Source: CAYYYG01 sp964490875
Lineage (GTDB): Bacteria; Patescibacteriota; Microgenomatia; UBA1406; GWC2-37-13
Reading direction: 5' to 3'
Assembly (NCBI GenBank): GCA_964490875.1
Contig: CAZBEF010000007.1
Coordinates: forward strand, 17,299 to 81,298
Length of the DNA: 64,000 nucleotides
Part shown: piece by piece, positions 34,699 through 43,682 of the stretch
Layout of the letters: every line of letters starts with the position of its first letter
Numbering within the stretch: the stretch's first letter is position 1
The notes under the pieces: generated by a model
The model's input: only the letters and a program-made list of their open reading frames with translations
What the model was told of the DNA's origin: nothing
Databases searched by the model: none
Position numbers and translations under genes: made by a program

Positions 34699-35019
34699 TT
34701 ACGTTGCAGTTCCAGATGCACCGCTATTATTACCTTGATTATTTTGATTTTGAGATTCTCTAGCTCTTCTTTCAGCTTCTGCTGCTCTTAGTTGTTCCAA
34801 GAATTTTCTATCTTCTTCTAATTGTCGAGCTTGTTGAGCTGCATAATCATCATCAGCACTAGGTGCCGGTGTTCCAGTTTTAGAAAACATACGATGATTC
34901 GCGAATCCTTCTAATTGTTTGGCTGGTCCAGTAAAAGATTTTAAGTTTTCAGGTTGATTTTGTTCAACTTGAGGAATTATATTTTTTTGTGGAGGTCTCA
35001 ATGCTTCAATATTTCTCAT
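34699..35019 (-). CDS. Hypothetical low-complexity protein (106 aa)
   Basis: Begins MRNIEALRPPQKNIIPQ, continues through a short polar region, then a long charged helix (QQARQLEEDRKFLEQLRAAE) likely to form a coiled coil, and ends in an Asn/Gln/Gly-rich tail. Looks like a small disordered or coiled-coil protein. No family recognised and the start is not firm. Confidence 0.45.
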   Translation of the reverse strand: MRNIEALRPPQKNIIPQVEQNQPENLKSFTGPAKQLEGFANHRMFSKTGTPAPSADDDYAAQQARQLEEDRKFLEQLRAAEAERRARESQNQNNQGNNSGASGTAT

Positions 35020-35101
35020 AGAGTTAAAATAAATATTTTTAAATGTATATCTGTATTATACACTATATATGCTTTTTTTCACTTTCGTCGAAAATGAAGA
35101 A

Positions 35102-36253
35102 TCATCTTGTCACCTGGTAGCTTTTTACGGTTTCCAGAAGTTTTTTGGCTTCGGCATTCTCTTCGAAATGCTTGCGCACCGGCTGAAGAAGTTCATCAAG
35201 CAGTTTAATAACAGTCTGTTTCAAATCCATCGGATGAAGCGATTTGTCGGCGTACAATTTTTCCAGTTCTTCATACGACTTAATTTCCAGATTTCCACCA
35301 AATTTCTCCGGACGTTCGACTTTAAAGTCCGAAGTCGAAAGTCCGAAGTCCGAAGCGTCTTCAAGTGCAGGGAAGATGATGTATTTACAGTATTCCAGAA
35401 CCGGATTTTCTTTAATTTCTCCCTCCGGAGCCCAGGCTTTGGATATTTTCCGTTTAATATCTTCTCTCGTATCCGTCATAAATATTGCCGAATCCGGGTG
35501 GGACTTCGACATTTTAAGAGCAATTGTTCGGGAAATTTTGTCATTTCTGGTTGAACTGTTTTCTGGATCCTTCGCTCCGCTCAGGATGACATCTTGTCCA
35601 GATGGTTTCTGCAAACCCATAAGCATATGATGGCTCACTACAACCGGTTTCCAGTATCCAAGCATTGGCCCAATTTCGCGGGCGAGCATATTCACTTTCC
35701 GCTGATCCATCCCAAGCTGGGTAATTTTAGCTCCAAGGAGAAATATATCAGCACACTGCATGCATGGGTAAATAATCTGCGCGGCGGTTAAGTCCATGCT
35801 TTCTTCGCGGCCCATAATTTCTGCCGTCCGAATAAACCGTTTCAGCGAATTTGTTTTCGCAATCTGGAGAACCAGTTTCCAGTAGCTGTCTTTTTTTACG
35901 TAATCCGAGGCCCAGTGGAATTCTACATTCGTAAGATCCATTCCGCATGCTTTCCAGACTTCAATAAAATATTTTCCGACAGTCTGAATTTTTTCCAAGT
36001 CGCCGCCCATTTTATTGTTGGCCCAGGCATGCCAGTCGGCAACCCACATCTTAAAAGTCACGCCTGCCTTTGTCATTTTATTGACATTAATTGCTTTGAG
36101 AAGTCCTTGCGCAATATGAATCTGCCCCGAAGGTTCGAAGCCGTCGTAGGCAATAATTTTTTCGTTGGAAGAAAGAAGGGCGGTAAGGTCTTCTGTTGTA
36201 ATTATTTCTTCACCGACTTGCTGAATAAGTTTTATTTTTTCCTGCAGATCCAT
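35102..36253 (-). CDS. tyrS: Tyrosyl-tRNA synthetase, archaeal/eukaryotic type (383 aa)
   Basis: Charges tRNA-Tyr. Class I features: YDGFEPSGQIHIAQGL (HIGH-equivalent region), MWVADWHAWANNKMGG, YPCMQCADIFLLGAKITQLGMDQRKVNMLARE, and LKMSKSHPDSAIFM (KMSKS loop). The short length without an S4 domain and the general sequence fit the archaeal type known from CPR bacteria. Two in-frame repeat insertions: a 51-bp palindromic element encoding VILSGAKDPENSSTRND just before the KMSKS loop, and a reversed GTCCGAAGTC minisatellite encoding SDFGLSTSDF near residue 300. TATAAT ends 6 bases before the ATG. Confidence 0.9.
   Translation of the reverse strand: MDLQEKIKLIQQVGEEIITTEDLTALLSSNEKIIAYDGFEPSGQIHIAQGLLKAINVNKMTKAGVTFKMWVADWHAWANNKMGGDLEKIQTVGKYFIEVWKACGMDLTNVEFHWASDYVKKDSYWKLVLQIAKTNSLKRFIRTAEIMGREESMDLTAAQIIYPCMQCADIFLLGAKITQLGMDQRKVNMLAREIGPMLGYWKPVVVSHHMLMGLQKPSGQDVILSGAKDPENSSTRNDKISRTIALKMSKSHPDSAIFMTDTREDIKRKISKAWAPEGEIKENPVLEYCKYIIFPALEDASDFGLSTSDFKVERPEKFGGNLEIKSYEELEKLYADKSLHPMDLKQTVIKLLDELLQPVRKHFEENAEAKKLLETVKSYQVTR
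35318..35356. repeat. GTCCGAAGTC minisatellite inside TyrRS
   Basis: Units AAAGTCCGAAGTCGAAAGTC lie in reverse relative to the gene, so the protein reads SDFGLSTSDF. Confidence 0.7.
35540..35590. repeat. 51-bp palindromic element inside TyrRS
   Basis: Bounded by GTCATTTCTG and CAGGATGAC. Exactly 17 codons, so its presence keeps the frame. It contains the GGATCCTTCGCTCCGCTC core seen in other copies at 48-49 kb. Confidence 0.7.
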
Positions 36254-36259
36254 ACAGAG

Positions 36260-36265
36260 ATTATA
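36260..36265 (-). promoter_or_regulatory. -10 box of tyrS
   Basis: A perfect TATAAT on the minus strand ends 6 bases before the ATG at 36253. Confidence 0.65.
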
Positions 36266-36341
36266 ACAAACCCGACAATATTCTACTTGTATTTATTTTT
36301 TATTGATGATATCGTAAGTACTAACAGGCATTTTGCTCTAA

Positions 36342-37871
36342 ATGTATCAAATGGATAATTCACAAAATCAACCGGAACCACCTGCATCCAGCAGTCCATC
36401 TTTATCAGATATTTCTGCAGGGAATCCTGTATCTTCGCCTGTCGACACAACTATAGAATCCAAACCGTTAAGCCAGTCCGATATTTTTCCTTCGTCCGAA
36501 CCTCAAGCGCCAGTACAATCTTCTCCTCCTCCTGTTTCTTCTGAACCTGCTGGGCCAGCTCCAGAACAACCAAGTATACCGCCCGTTGAATCAACACCGC
36601 CTTCCGTTGGTGAACCGCCAGTACCGCCTCCGCCTCCTCCAACACCTCCAGCTATACCTTCGAAAGGCCAGAATAACAAACGGATTGCAATAATTGCCAT
36701 GATGCTCATTTTCATGTCAGCAATTTTTGCACTCACATTGGTCTTCCGTTCGACAAAGTTCACAACACAAAATGAAGCAACAACTCCTTCAACCTGTACG
36801 TTATATAACACGAATATCGTTTTAGTTATTGACCGTTCCAGTACAATGACTCAAAAAGAGTCGGACGGCAGGTCGAAACTAGAATGGGCTAAACAGTCGG
36901 CAAAAACACTGGTGTCACGAATCGCTTCTATGACCGGCGCTACCGCAAAAATCAGCGTTATTTCGTTCGGAGCGCAGGGGAATGACGGAACAGGTACTCT
37001 TTCATCTGATAATAATTCTACTGTTCATATTAGTTTGAGTTCAGACTTAAATGCGGTTCAAACTGCAATTGATGGAGTCAAATATATTAAGTCGGGTACT
37101 TGTATTGAATGCGGAATCCGTCTTGCTAATCAACAGCTAGCTGCAACAGCATTGAATAGAGTAGTTATTTTACTTTCCGATGGAAAGGCCAATCATGATT
37201 GGTTGGGAAAAAGCGCCAATAGTACGGGTGCAATCAATTTTGCAAATACCGGAAGAAGTTCGGGTATTGTGTACTATGTTCTGGGGTACGGAGTAGGTTC
37301 GCAGATAGATGAAACAACATTAAAAGCCATAGCAGGCAAAGCAGAAAATTATAAATATAAACCAGATGCCACCTCATGGCCGGAAGCGTTCTTAAGCATT
37401 GTCGACTTAATCTGTGCATTACCAACTGCTACTCCTACGAAAACACCCACGCCTACTCCAACAAAAACGCCTACACCGACACCTACAAAAACACCAACAC
37501 CATTGCCAACCAAGACGCCTACTCCAACACTAACTAAGACACCAACGCCAACGCCTACCAAAACACCGACACCATCACCTACAAAAACGCCGACTCCATC
37601 TCCAACAAAAACGCCTACACCGACACCTACAAAAACACCAACACCATTGCCAACCAAGACGCCAACACCTTTACCCACAAAAACACCAACACCTACAACG
37701 ACATCCACACCAGTGCCAACAAAAACACCCACGCCGTCACCCACCAAGACACCAACACCAACTCAAACCTTAACCCCATCGCCAACATCAACCATCACAC
37801 CGACGCCAACCATGTGTACCGTTCCTAAGGCTGTAACGAATGTTAAAGTAAGTTGTCCGTTATGTAAGTAA
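36342..37871 (+). CDS. Membrane-anchored VWA-domain protein with Thr/Pro stalk (509 aa)
   Basis: The N-terminal 105 residues are a Pro/Ser-rich disordered cytoplasmic segment, then one membrane helix (RIAIIAMMLIFMSAIFALTL), then an extracellular von Willebrand factor A domain at about 155-345. MIDAS elements are visible: DRSST in IVLVIDRSSTM, and LLSDGKANHD. A stalk of about 24 TPTKTP-like units follows (about 360-485), and then a short Cys-containing end (CTVPKAVTNVKVSCPLC). Probably a surface adhesion or assembly protein. Four bases separate it from the next gene, so they likely form an operon. A second ATG at codon 4 is an alternative start. Confidence 0.75.
   Translation: MYQMDNSQNQPEPPASSSPSLSDISAGNPVSSPVDTTIESKPLSQSDIFPSSEPQAPVQSSPPPVSSEPAGPAPEQPSIPPVESTPPSVGEPPVPPPPPPTPPAIPSKGQNNKRIAIIAMMLIFMSAIFALTLVFRSTKFTTQNEATTPSTCTLYNTNIVLVIDRSSTMTQKESDGRSKLEWAKQSAKTLVSRIASMTGATAKISVISFGAQGNDGTGTLSSDNNSTVHISLSSDLNAVQTAIDGVKYIKSGTCIECGIRLANQQLAATALNRVVILLSDGKANHDWLGKSANSTGAINFANTGRSSGIVYYVLGYGVGSQIDETTLKAIAGKAENYKYKPDATSWPEAFLSIVDLICALPTATPTKTPTPTPTKTPTPTPTKTPTPLPTKTPTPTLTKTPTPTPTKTPTPSPTKTPTPSPTKTPTPTPTKTPTPLPTKTPTPLPTKTPTPTTTSTPVPTKTPTPSPTKTPTPTQTLTPSPTSTITPTPTMCTVPKAVTNVKVSCPLCK
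37426..37800. repeat. Coding Thr/Pro tandem repeats of the VWA protein
   Basis: Repeats of ACNCCNACN-type hexapeptide units encoding PTKTPT. The DNA units vary at third positions, which argues for old repeats kept by selection on the protein. Confidence 0.8.
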
Positions 37872-37875
37872 TCGT

Positions 37876-38811
37876 ATGAAAAAGAAACAGAGAATATTAA
37901 TACTATCCATATTCACAGTAGTCATACTTATTGGCTTAGTCGTGGCTCTGTATTTACTGCGGGCTCCGCAAACGACGGTAAATCGAGCTACAACAGAACC
38001 AATGTGTCCTGCCAACGGCGCCTCATGTTCTTGGGACAGTGACGGTAGTGCAACCTCATTCAAAGTAGAAGTTGTTGACGAAAATACCGGCAATACCATC
38101 TTAACCACGACAACATCAAATAAAGCTGTACAATTTACGCCGATTCCGAATCATAAATATACGTGTAATGTTACGCCGATAAATTCATGCGGAGAAGGAC
38201 CTGCGGCAACCGCTTCGAATATATGTATTCCAGAAGCTACACCGACAAATACACCGTCGCCTTCACCAACCTTAACCCCGACGCCAACCGTTATTGCGTG
38301 CCAGCAGCCGAGCACCTGCATGACAGAAGAAGCATGTACATCATCCGGAGGAAAAACAAATGGGGAGCGCTGCGAAACCGAAGGTACAATTTGTTGTGTG
38401 CCTGCAGAAAGTACACCGACACCAACTCCAACCGAGACGCCTGTACCTACGGCAACCTACACCCCAACACCAACTGCTACCCCAACACCGATCCCAACCT
38501 ATACTCCTGTGCCAACATACACGCCGATTCCAACCTATACGCCATATCCTACCTACACGCCGTTCCCGTCTGCAACACCGACAGTGCTGCCAACCGCAAC
38601 CCCATACCCAACCTATACACCGCAGCCAACATTTACATCAGCGCCAACACCCACACCAACAGAAATTGTGATTGCGGTAAATAATACAAACACGCCAACA
38701 CCAACTCGTGAAGGTACAGCAGTGCCTACAATTCCATCAGCAGGTATTCCGGTGGCATGGTACGTAATCTTTATTCCTCTGGCGCTTCTTGCTCTAGGGA
38801 TGGTATTTTAG
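37876..38811 (+). CDS. Surface protein with N- and C-terminal membrane helices and Thr/Pro stalk (311 aa)
   Basis: An N-terminal signal anchor (RILILSIFTVVILIGLVVALYLL) is followed by a fibronectin III-like domain (about 40-118, with SWDSDGSATSFKVEV and YTCNVTPINSCGEG), a TPSPSPTLTPTP linker, a small Cys-rich domain (six Cys, CMTEEACTSSGGKTNGERC), a long TPxPTYTP stalk and a C-terminal membrane helix (PVAWYVIFIPLALLALGMVF). The linker style is shared with the upstream VWA protein, and the two genes are 4 bases apart. Its 3' end overlaps the convergent gene by 41 bases. Confidence 0.7.
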   Translation: MKKKQRILILSIFTVVILIGLVVALYLLRAPQTTVNRATTEPMCPANGASCSWDSDGSATSFKVEVVDENTGNTILTTTTSNKAVQFTPIPNHKYTCNVTPINSCGEGPAATASNICIPEATPTNTPSPSPTLTPTPTVIACQQPSTCMTEEACTSSGGKTNGERCETEGTICCVPAESTPTPTPTETPVPTATYTPTPTATPTPIPTYTPVPTYTPIPTYTPYPTYTPFPSATPTVLPTATPYPTYTPQPTFTSAPTPTPTEIVIAVNNTNTPTPTREGTAVPTIPSAGIPVAWYVIFIPLALLALGMVF

Positions 38812-40255
38812 AAGAATTTTTACCAATCAGGCCTTTTTTCATCCATTTTTGCAAGTCTTTTTCCATTCTTCTTCGTAGATGATAAGTCTGACCGATATAT
38901 AATTGAAGCATCGTGAAAGCGGATGCTATAGCATGTTCTTCCACTCCTTCAATGAGTGCTTTTGCCATGGGGTTATTCATCTGTCCACCAAAACCAAGCA
39001 CACCAACAGCAGTAGGGAATGTGAGAGTCGCACCGGTATCTATTCCAAGGTGAACTGGATTATTGGCAAACATCATCCTTGCAGTTTGTAAATATGATTT
39101 ACCTGTCTGTTTCTGTAAAGCCCGTATAGTATCATGAGTTGTAATAGCAGCAACCAAAAATGGTACACCTCCATAAACTATTGATCCAGGAACCGAACCG
39201 TATGTATCATTTACCATTTCTGCTCCAGCACTTCCGAGAGCAGTAGTAAGAACACTTGTACTAAATGATCTTCGATGCGATCCAGTTAGTAGACGTTTTC
39301 CAAACTCGATTGCTTTCTTAGAAAGTGTTTCATCTTCGAGCCATGGAGCCAGTTGCCCCCAGAATGTTACCAAATCGGCTACAAAAGGAGGAATAAAATT
39401 GATTAGCGACTGAACAACTGGATTATCTCGGTTATGTTCATTTAGCACATGTAAAAGCGGCATACAGGCCACAATGCTTGTCATACCATATAATGCTCCT
39501 TTCATTTCCTTCGTTAACATTGTTTTCATCAGTATTGCTTCGGCATAATCGCCTTCAAAATTTTCATCAACTCGTGTGTTTAAAAGCTTTGTTTGTTGGT
39601 GAAGTTTGTTTGAATGATCTTTTCCATTATGTATGGGAATTAGCGCTACATTGACAAATTCGTGGCTTACCTGTTTGATTTTTTCATCTCTGTTTTCTAA
39701 AGCAATCGTAACTTTTTCAACAGTACTTTCACCTTCTGTATCTTCTATGGCTTTTAAATAATGAGGGCTTGGTTTTTTGAATCGTGAAATAACAATCACG
39801 GTTTTATCTTCTAGTTCTTCTTTTGCGTTATCAAAAAAATCCTGTTTCATCTGACTGATTACAAAACGAGTGTGTAAGGATAGTTGTTCAAAAGAAGCGA
39901 TATCTGAAAGATGTGCTGCAGTAACAACTTCGACATCAATAAATTTGCGAATTTTTTTCAATACTTTTTTCAATTCAGGATCTTCAGTATTGGCCATAAG
40001 ATCCTTCAGAATATCGGCACTGAAGGTATGAGTTGAGTCTACTTTGCGTAGGGATGAAAAAGCAGCTCTTAGTTGGCCTATTTCGGTAATAGTTAAGATT
40101 CCACCCAAGCCAGCATAGGCAATAGTTCTTTTATCTTTAGTAGAATATCCAGGAAATTCCATAATTGAAGATAGTTGATAATCCGAAAGAATGATGGTTT
40201 TTCTTTCTACGTTTTGTGGAGTTTCTGGTGGGGGAGTATGAGCTTCTAATGACAT
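38771..40255 (-). CDS. Hypothetical membrane-associated protein (494 aa)
   Basis: No family recognised. A charged, helical N-terminal two-thirds (about 1-255) is followed by hydrophobic helices near residues 258-290, 338-352 and 395-420 (for example SIVYGGVPFLVAAITTHDT) and an amphipathic basic C-terminus (RRRMEKDLQKWMKKG). There is no signal peptide. The upstream region is very AT-rich with several TATAAT-like hexamers, so the promoter cannot be assigned. It ends inside the convergent surface-protein gene. Confidence 0.6.
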   Translation of the reverse strand: MSLEAHTPPPETPQNVERKTIILSDYQLSSIMEFPGYSTKDKRTIAYAGLGGILTITEIGQLRAAFSSLRKVDSTHTFSADILKDLMANTEDPELKKVLKKIRKFIDVEVVTAAHLSDIASFEQLSLHTRFVISQMKQDFFDNAKEELEDKTVIVISRFKKPSPHYLKAIEDTEGESTVEKVTIALENRDEKIKQVSHEFVNVALIPIHNGKDHSNKLHQQTKLLNTRVDENFEGDYAEAILMKTMLTKEMKGALYGMTSIVACMPLLHVLNEHNRDNPVVQSLINFIPPFVADLVTFWGQLAPWLEDETLSKKAIEFGKRLLTGSHRRSFSTSVLTTALGSAGAEMVNDTYGSVPGSIVYGGVPFLVAAITTHDTIRALQKQTGKSYLQTARMMFANNPVHLGIDTGATLTFPTAVGVLGFGGQMNNPMAKALIEGVEEHAIASAFTMLQLYIGQTYHLRRRMEKDLQKWMKKGLIGKNSSKIPSLEQEAPEE

Positions 40256-40336
40256 ATATAATATGTATATTATATAATATTATAGGTCAAAATTCAATCT
40301 GGTTAAGATCGGTTATATTGAAAAAATTAATGAAGA

Positions 40337-42592
40337 TTAATTCTGAATGGAATCCTGATTTACCGGCAGTTTAGATGTGGGGAGCGAGAAGCTAAATGTA
40401 GAGCCTTTTCCCAGCTCAGACTCCACCCATATCTTGCCTCCATGCATTTCTACAATAGCTTTGGAAATATACAATCCAAGCCCGGTTCCTTTCGAGCCTT
40501 GGGCCAGCCTTCCCGCCACACGGAAGAACTTGGTAAACAGCTTCGACAAGGCTTCCTTTGGAATCCCTTCACCGGTATCTTTAATGTGGGTAATAACTTC
40601 TTTATCAGTGTAATCAACAAACACTTCAACAGTTCCACCAGGATATGTGTAGGACAAAGCATTGGAGAGAAGATTGTTTATAACTTCTGTTATACGAAGC
40701 TTGTCGGCCAGAACAGTAAGCGAAGGTAAGCTCGGCGGAGTATATACAAGATTTATTTTTTTGTCTTTTGCCCGGCCGTTGAATTCATCTACCGTCTGAG
40801 CTACAATCGGCAGCCAGTCGGTGGGCTGCAGAGCAGTTGAAAAGACGCCGCGTTCTATCTTGGTCACACTGAGAAGATTTTCAACAAGAGCCAGCAGCTG
40901 CTGGCTTGCTATCTGAATCCGATCCAGGAACGTTTTTTGTTCCTCACTATATCGTCCTGTTGTTTCCTGAATAAATATTGAAAGATATCCGCGGATTGCG
41001 GTAAGCGGTGTGCGCAGTTCGTGGGCCGCCATGGAAACAAAGTCAAGCTTCATATCCTCAAGTTCCTGTTGTTTGGTAACATCGTATGTTGTAAGCAGGT
41101 ACTTAATAGACGACGATTCAGAATTCTGAAGAGGCGAAAGAACTGCCCGGACGTATTTTTTTTCATCATTAACCATCACTTTATAGAGTAAAACTTCGGC
41201 AGAATCGGCTCCTTGAAGCAACAGTTTTATAGAAATTTTTTCGTCATCACGGTAGAGCTGGATTGCATCATCGAATGTTTCATTGAGAAGTTTGTTGAAA
41301 GATAACGGCGATAATCGGGACAGTGCATTGTTGGCGAAGATTATTTTAAAGTCTGCGTTAAGGCCGGCAATTCCATTATCGGTATTTTTAAGTACCGTTG
41401 ATAATGTATTCTTTTCCTCGACCAGAGAAGTGCGGTCATGTTTAATATTTTCTGCCATTCTTTTGTATGCATCGGCGAGTGCGTCAAGTTCATCTCCGGT
41501 ATGAATGTTGATGGGATAATCAAAATCTCCCTTGCCAATCCGATCGGCGGCATCGGCAAGAAGTTGAACAGGATGAGTAATCTGTCGGGAAATAAATATG
41601 CTGAATAAAATAACAATGATAACGGGAACCAGAAATAACGGCATTGCCTGCGTTTGGATCCGGCCCACATCGGATGTAATATCGGCAAGCGGTTCTTCGG
41701 CAATTACGGCCCAGCCGGTGCGTTCAATCCGCTGATGTGCAGCAATTACCGGGACATCCACCAAACTTGCTGTTGTGCGGGCTACCGGTTCGGCTTTTGG
41801 ATCTGGTACCGCATTCATCCTAACAAAATTTTGCGGTTCTGATTGCGGATAAAGTTCGGTATTCATCCCCACCAACCGATTATTCCGGTGAGAAATTACT
41901 GCACCATTGTAATCAACCAGATATATATATCCATTTTTTCCGATTTTAAATTCTGCAATTTCCGAAGATAACTGCCGCAGCGATACAGTTCCGATTAAGA
42001 CCCCAAATACTTCTTCCGCGTAGCGGGCCACTACTTGTCCGCTTGAAAATGTTTTTAGAGACTGGGCATTTTTTGGAAATACGATGGGCACGGCGATAGA
42101 CATATAGGGCCCTTGCTGAGGATCAAACATCACAGGGCCGATATATTCTTTTCCATATTTAAACAGTGCAACTCTAAATGCTTCACTATCAGCAATATTT
42201 TTCAGCTCATTTTTATTAAAGAGTTTGTTTCGCGTTACCTTCACCAGTTCCTGTCCGTTTTTATCGGCATACGCTAACGACATAACGTCGGGGTCCTGCA
42301 GAAGAAAGTTCGAAAGATCATCCTGAACTAACGCCACGTTGCCGCTTAAGAGCGAAGCTCCCTGAGAATGGGAAAGAAATCCGAGCAATTTTGTTTTTAA
42401 GAAATCATCTATTTTACTGGAAGCGGTTTTTGTTATATCTGTCAATGTATGTTCAGCAGTACTGCGTGTTGTTATCTGTGTGTTCTGATACCAGTACCAG
42501 TTGGTGATGGTGAAGGGGATGATGGCGGTTAGGATAAGGAGGAAAAAAATCTTAACTCCCATTGAAATGAATATAGATCTGCCGGATTTCAT
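40337..42592 (-). CDS. Sensor histidine kinase with Cache, HAMP and PAS domains (751 aa)
   Basis: Transmembrane sensor kinase. Helix at about 10-30, extracellular double Cache-like domain (about 40-300, with GKNGYIYLVDYNGAVISHRN), second helix (MPLFLVPVIIVILFSIFIS), HAMP (ITHPVQLLADAADRIGKGDF), PAS (about 395-505, LKNTDNGIAGLNADFKIIF), HisKA with the phospho-accepting His in MAAHELRTPLTAIRGYL, and an ATPase domain with NNLLSNALSYTYPGG, DTGEGIP and GTGLGLYISKAIVEMHGG. No response regulator is adjacent; the stand-alone receiver at 22 kb is a possible partner only by default. Confidence 0.9.
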   Translation of the reverse strand: MKSGRSIFISMGVKIFFLLILTAIIPFTITNWYWYQNTQITTRSTAEHTLTDITKTASSKIDDFLKTKLLGFLSHSQGASLLSGNVALVQDDLSNFLLQDPDVMSLAYADKNGQELVKVTRNKLFNKNELKNIADSEAFRVALFKYGKEYIGPVMFDPQQGPYMSIAVPIVFPKNAQSLKTFSSGQVVARYAEEVFGVLIGTVSLRQLSSEIAEFKIGKNGYIYLVDYNGAVISHRNNRLVGMNTELYPQSEPQNFVRMNAVPDPKAEPVARTTASLVDVPVIAAHQRIERTGWAVIAEEPLADITSDVGRIQTQAMPLFLVPVIIVILFSIFISRQITHPVQLLADAADRIGKGDFDYPINIHTGDELDALADAYKRMAENIKHDRTSLVEEKNTLSTVLKNTDNGIAGLNADFKIIFANNALSRLSPLSFNKLLNETFDDAIQLYRDDEKISIKLLLQGADSAEVLLYKVMVNDEKKYVRAVLSPLQNSESSSIKYLLTTYDVTKQQELEDMKLDFVSMAAHELRTPLTAIRGYLSIFIQETTGRYSEEQKTFLDRIQIASQQLLALVENLLSVTKIERGVFSTALQPTDWLPIVAQTVDEFNGRAKDKKINLVYTPPSLPSLTVLADKLRITEVINNLLSNALSYTYPGGTVEVFVDYTDKEVITHIKDTGEGIPKEALSKLFTKFFRVAGRLAQGSKGTGLGLYISKAIVEMHGGKIWVESELGKGSTFSFSLPTSKLPVNQDSIQN

Positions 42593-42631
42593 ATACAGGT
42601 ATTATTATCTGAAAAAGTTTACTGCCAGGAG

Positions 42632-43252
42632 TTATGGTTTTGGCGCCTCTGGGAAAGGAATGTTATTTTCCTGAATATTCTTGATAACTTCCGGTGAGTA
42701 TACTTCTTCCAATTTTGCATCAGGACAAATCATTTCGAGTTCATGATGATCAGCTAAAAATATGTGAAGATCGATATGTGGTACCGGAAATCCAGAATGG
42801 GGTGGGCTCCAGTGAATACTAAAGTTTTTATATTCGGCCGGGGTGAGTTCGAAATGTTTATCGTTGTGAACTACAAAGTCATTTAAATCATAATTATTCT
42901 GTTTCATGTAGGCTTCCATCTGAGGAAGAGACATTTTGGCAGTTTTTTCACCTGGCAGGTCTTCAAGCTTCAGCATGTATTCAAGAGAAACCACTTTTCC
43001 GTTATACGCTGTGTAATATGGTCCACCCGGAAGGTCGGCTGGGCGCACCCAATGTTCGCCTTCAGTTGGGATACATTCAGAAATTTTTACAGCGCCGGGA
43101 GGAAGTTTTACAATTTTTTCTGCCGGCTGGTGGGTAATTTTTGCAGCAGAAGCAGCAACAAGAGCCTGCTGATTTGATCGATACAGGTAATACACAGCCG
43201 AAACAAGAATTAGGTAGGTAATTGTTATAAAGACAAAGAAAGGAATTTTCAT
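42632..43252 (-). CDS. Membrane-anchored protein resembling TTHB210/DUF5602 proteins (206 aa)
   Basis: An N-terminal membrane helix (FFVFITITYLILVSAVYYLY) is followed by an exported domain. Histidine-rich segments (HWSPPHSGFPVPHIDLHIF and ADHHELEMICP) resemble the HxDxHF pattern of DUF5602/TTHB210-like proteins. That assignment is from memory and tentative. The clustered His could bind a metal. It lies 39 bases downstream in the genome from the end of the kinase gene's promoter region and is transcribed in the same direction as, and ahead of, the kinase, so the two may be co-transcribed. Confidence 0.5.
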   Translation of the reverse strand: MKIPFFVFITITYLILVSAVYYLYRSNQQALVAASAAKITHQPAEKIVKLPPGAVKISECIPTEGEHWVRPADLPGGPYYTAYNGKVVSLEYMLKLEDLPGEKTAKMSLPQMEAYMKQNNYDLNDFVVHNDKHFELTPAEYKNFSIHWSPPHSGFPVPHIDLHIFLADHHELEMICPDAKLEEVYSPEVIKNIQENNIPFPEAPKP

Positions 43253-43327
43253 TATTAATTACATAATGGAGTATTCTTTGGTGAATGTCAAGATCTTTTT
43301 GTGCCTTAGGTCACACACGAAGGAGAA

Positions 43328-43609
43328 TTAATTTGTACCAGGGCAGGGAGCAAACTGGCAGTTTGGCCCCACTCGGCCAACATACGAACCATCAGGGCAC
43401 TGCATAGCGTCTGCAGTGCAAAATGTTTCTTCTGTTTCATCATTCTCCATTTCTTCAACTGGAGATGGTACAACTTTATTCATGCGGGAAGATTTTCCGC
43501 CATTTCCCAATAAAAATCCCAAAATAAACGCAAGAGCAATAATGCAGGCTAAAGCAATAAGTATATGATTAGTATCTTTATATTGAAACGGAGGCGTCTT
43601 AGATGCCAT
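43328..43609 (-). CDS. Small membrane-anchored protein with a Cys motif (93 aa)
   Basis: A cytoplasmic start, one helix (ILIALACIIALAFILGFLLG), an acidic linker, and a C-terminal motif CTADAMQCPDGSYVGRVGPNC ending FAPCP. This CPDGS..GR.GPNC..APCP module is, from memory, frequent in small exported CPR proteins; its role is unknown. A TATGAT box ends 5 bases before the ATG. Confidence 0.65.
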   Translation of the reverse strand: MASKTPPFQYKDTNHILIALACIIALAFILGFLLGNGGKSSRMNKVVPSPVEEMENDETEETFCTADAMQCPDGSYVGRVGPNCQFAPCPGTN

Positions 43610-43614
43610 ATGAA

Positions 43615-43620
43615 ATCATA
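43615..43620 (-). promoter_or_regulatory. -10 box of 93-aa protein gene
   Basis: TATGAT on the minus strand ends 5 bases before ATG 43609. Confidence 0.5.
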
Positions 43621-43682
43621 TTTACATATTGAGAAGTATTTGTCAATACTATGCAAATAGTATTGTTAAATGTGAGAAGTTT

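Noticed and set aside
37349..37747. Long minus-strand frame rich in VGVGVFVG
   Set aside because: It is the antisense image of the Thr/Pro repeats of the VWA gene, with no promoter.
37426..37800. Dense short tandem repeats that could suggest a CRISPR array
   Set aside because: There are no unique spacers of fixed length, and the repeats encode a regular TPTKTP stalk with third-position variation, so they are protein repeats.
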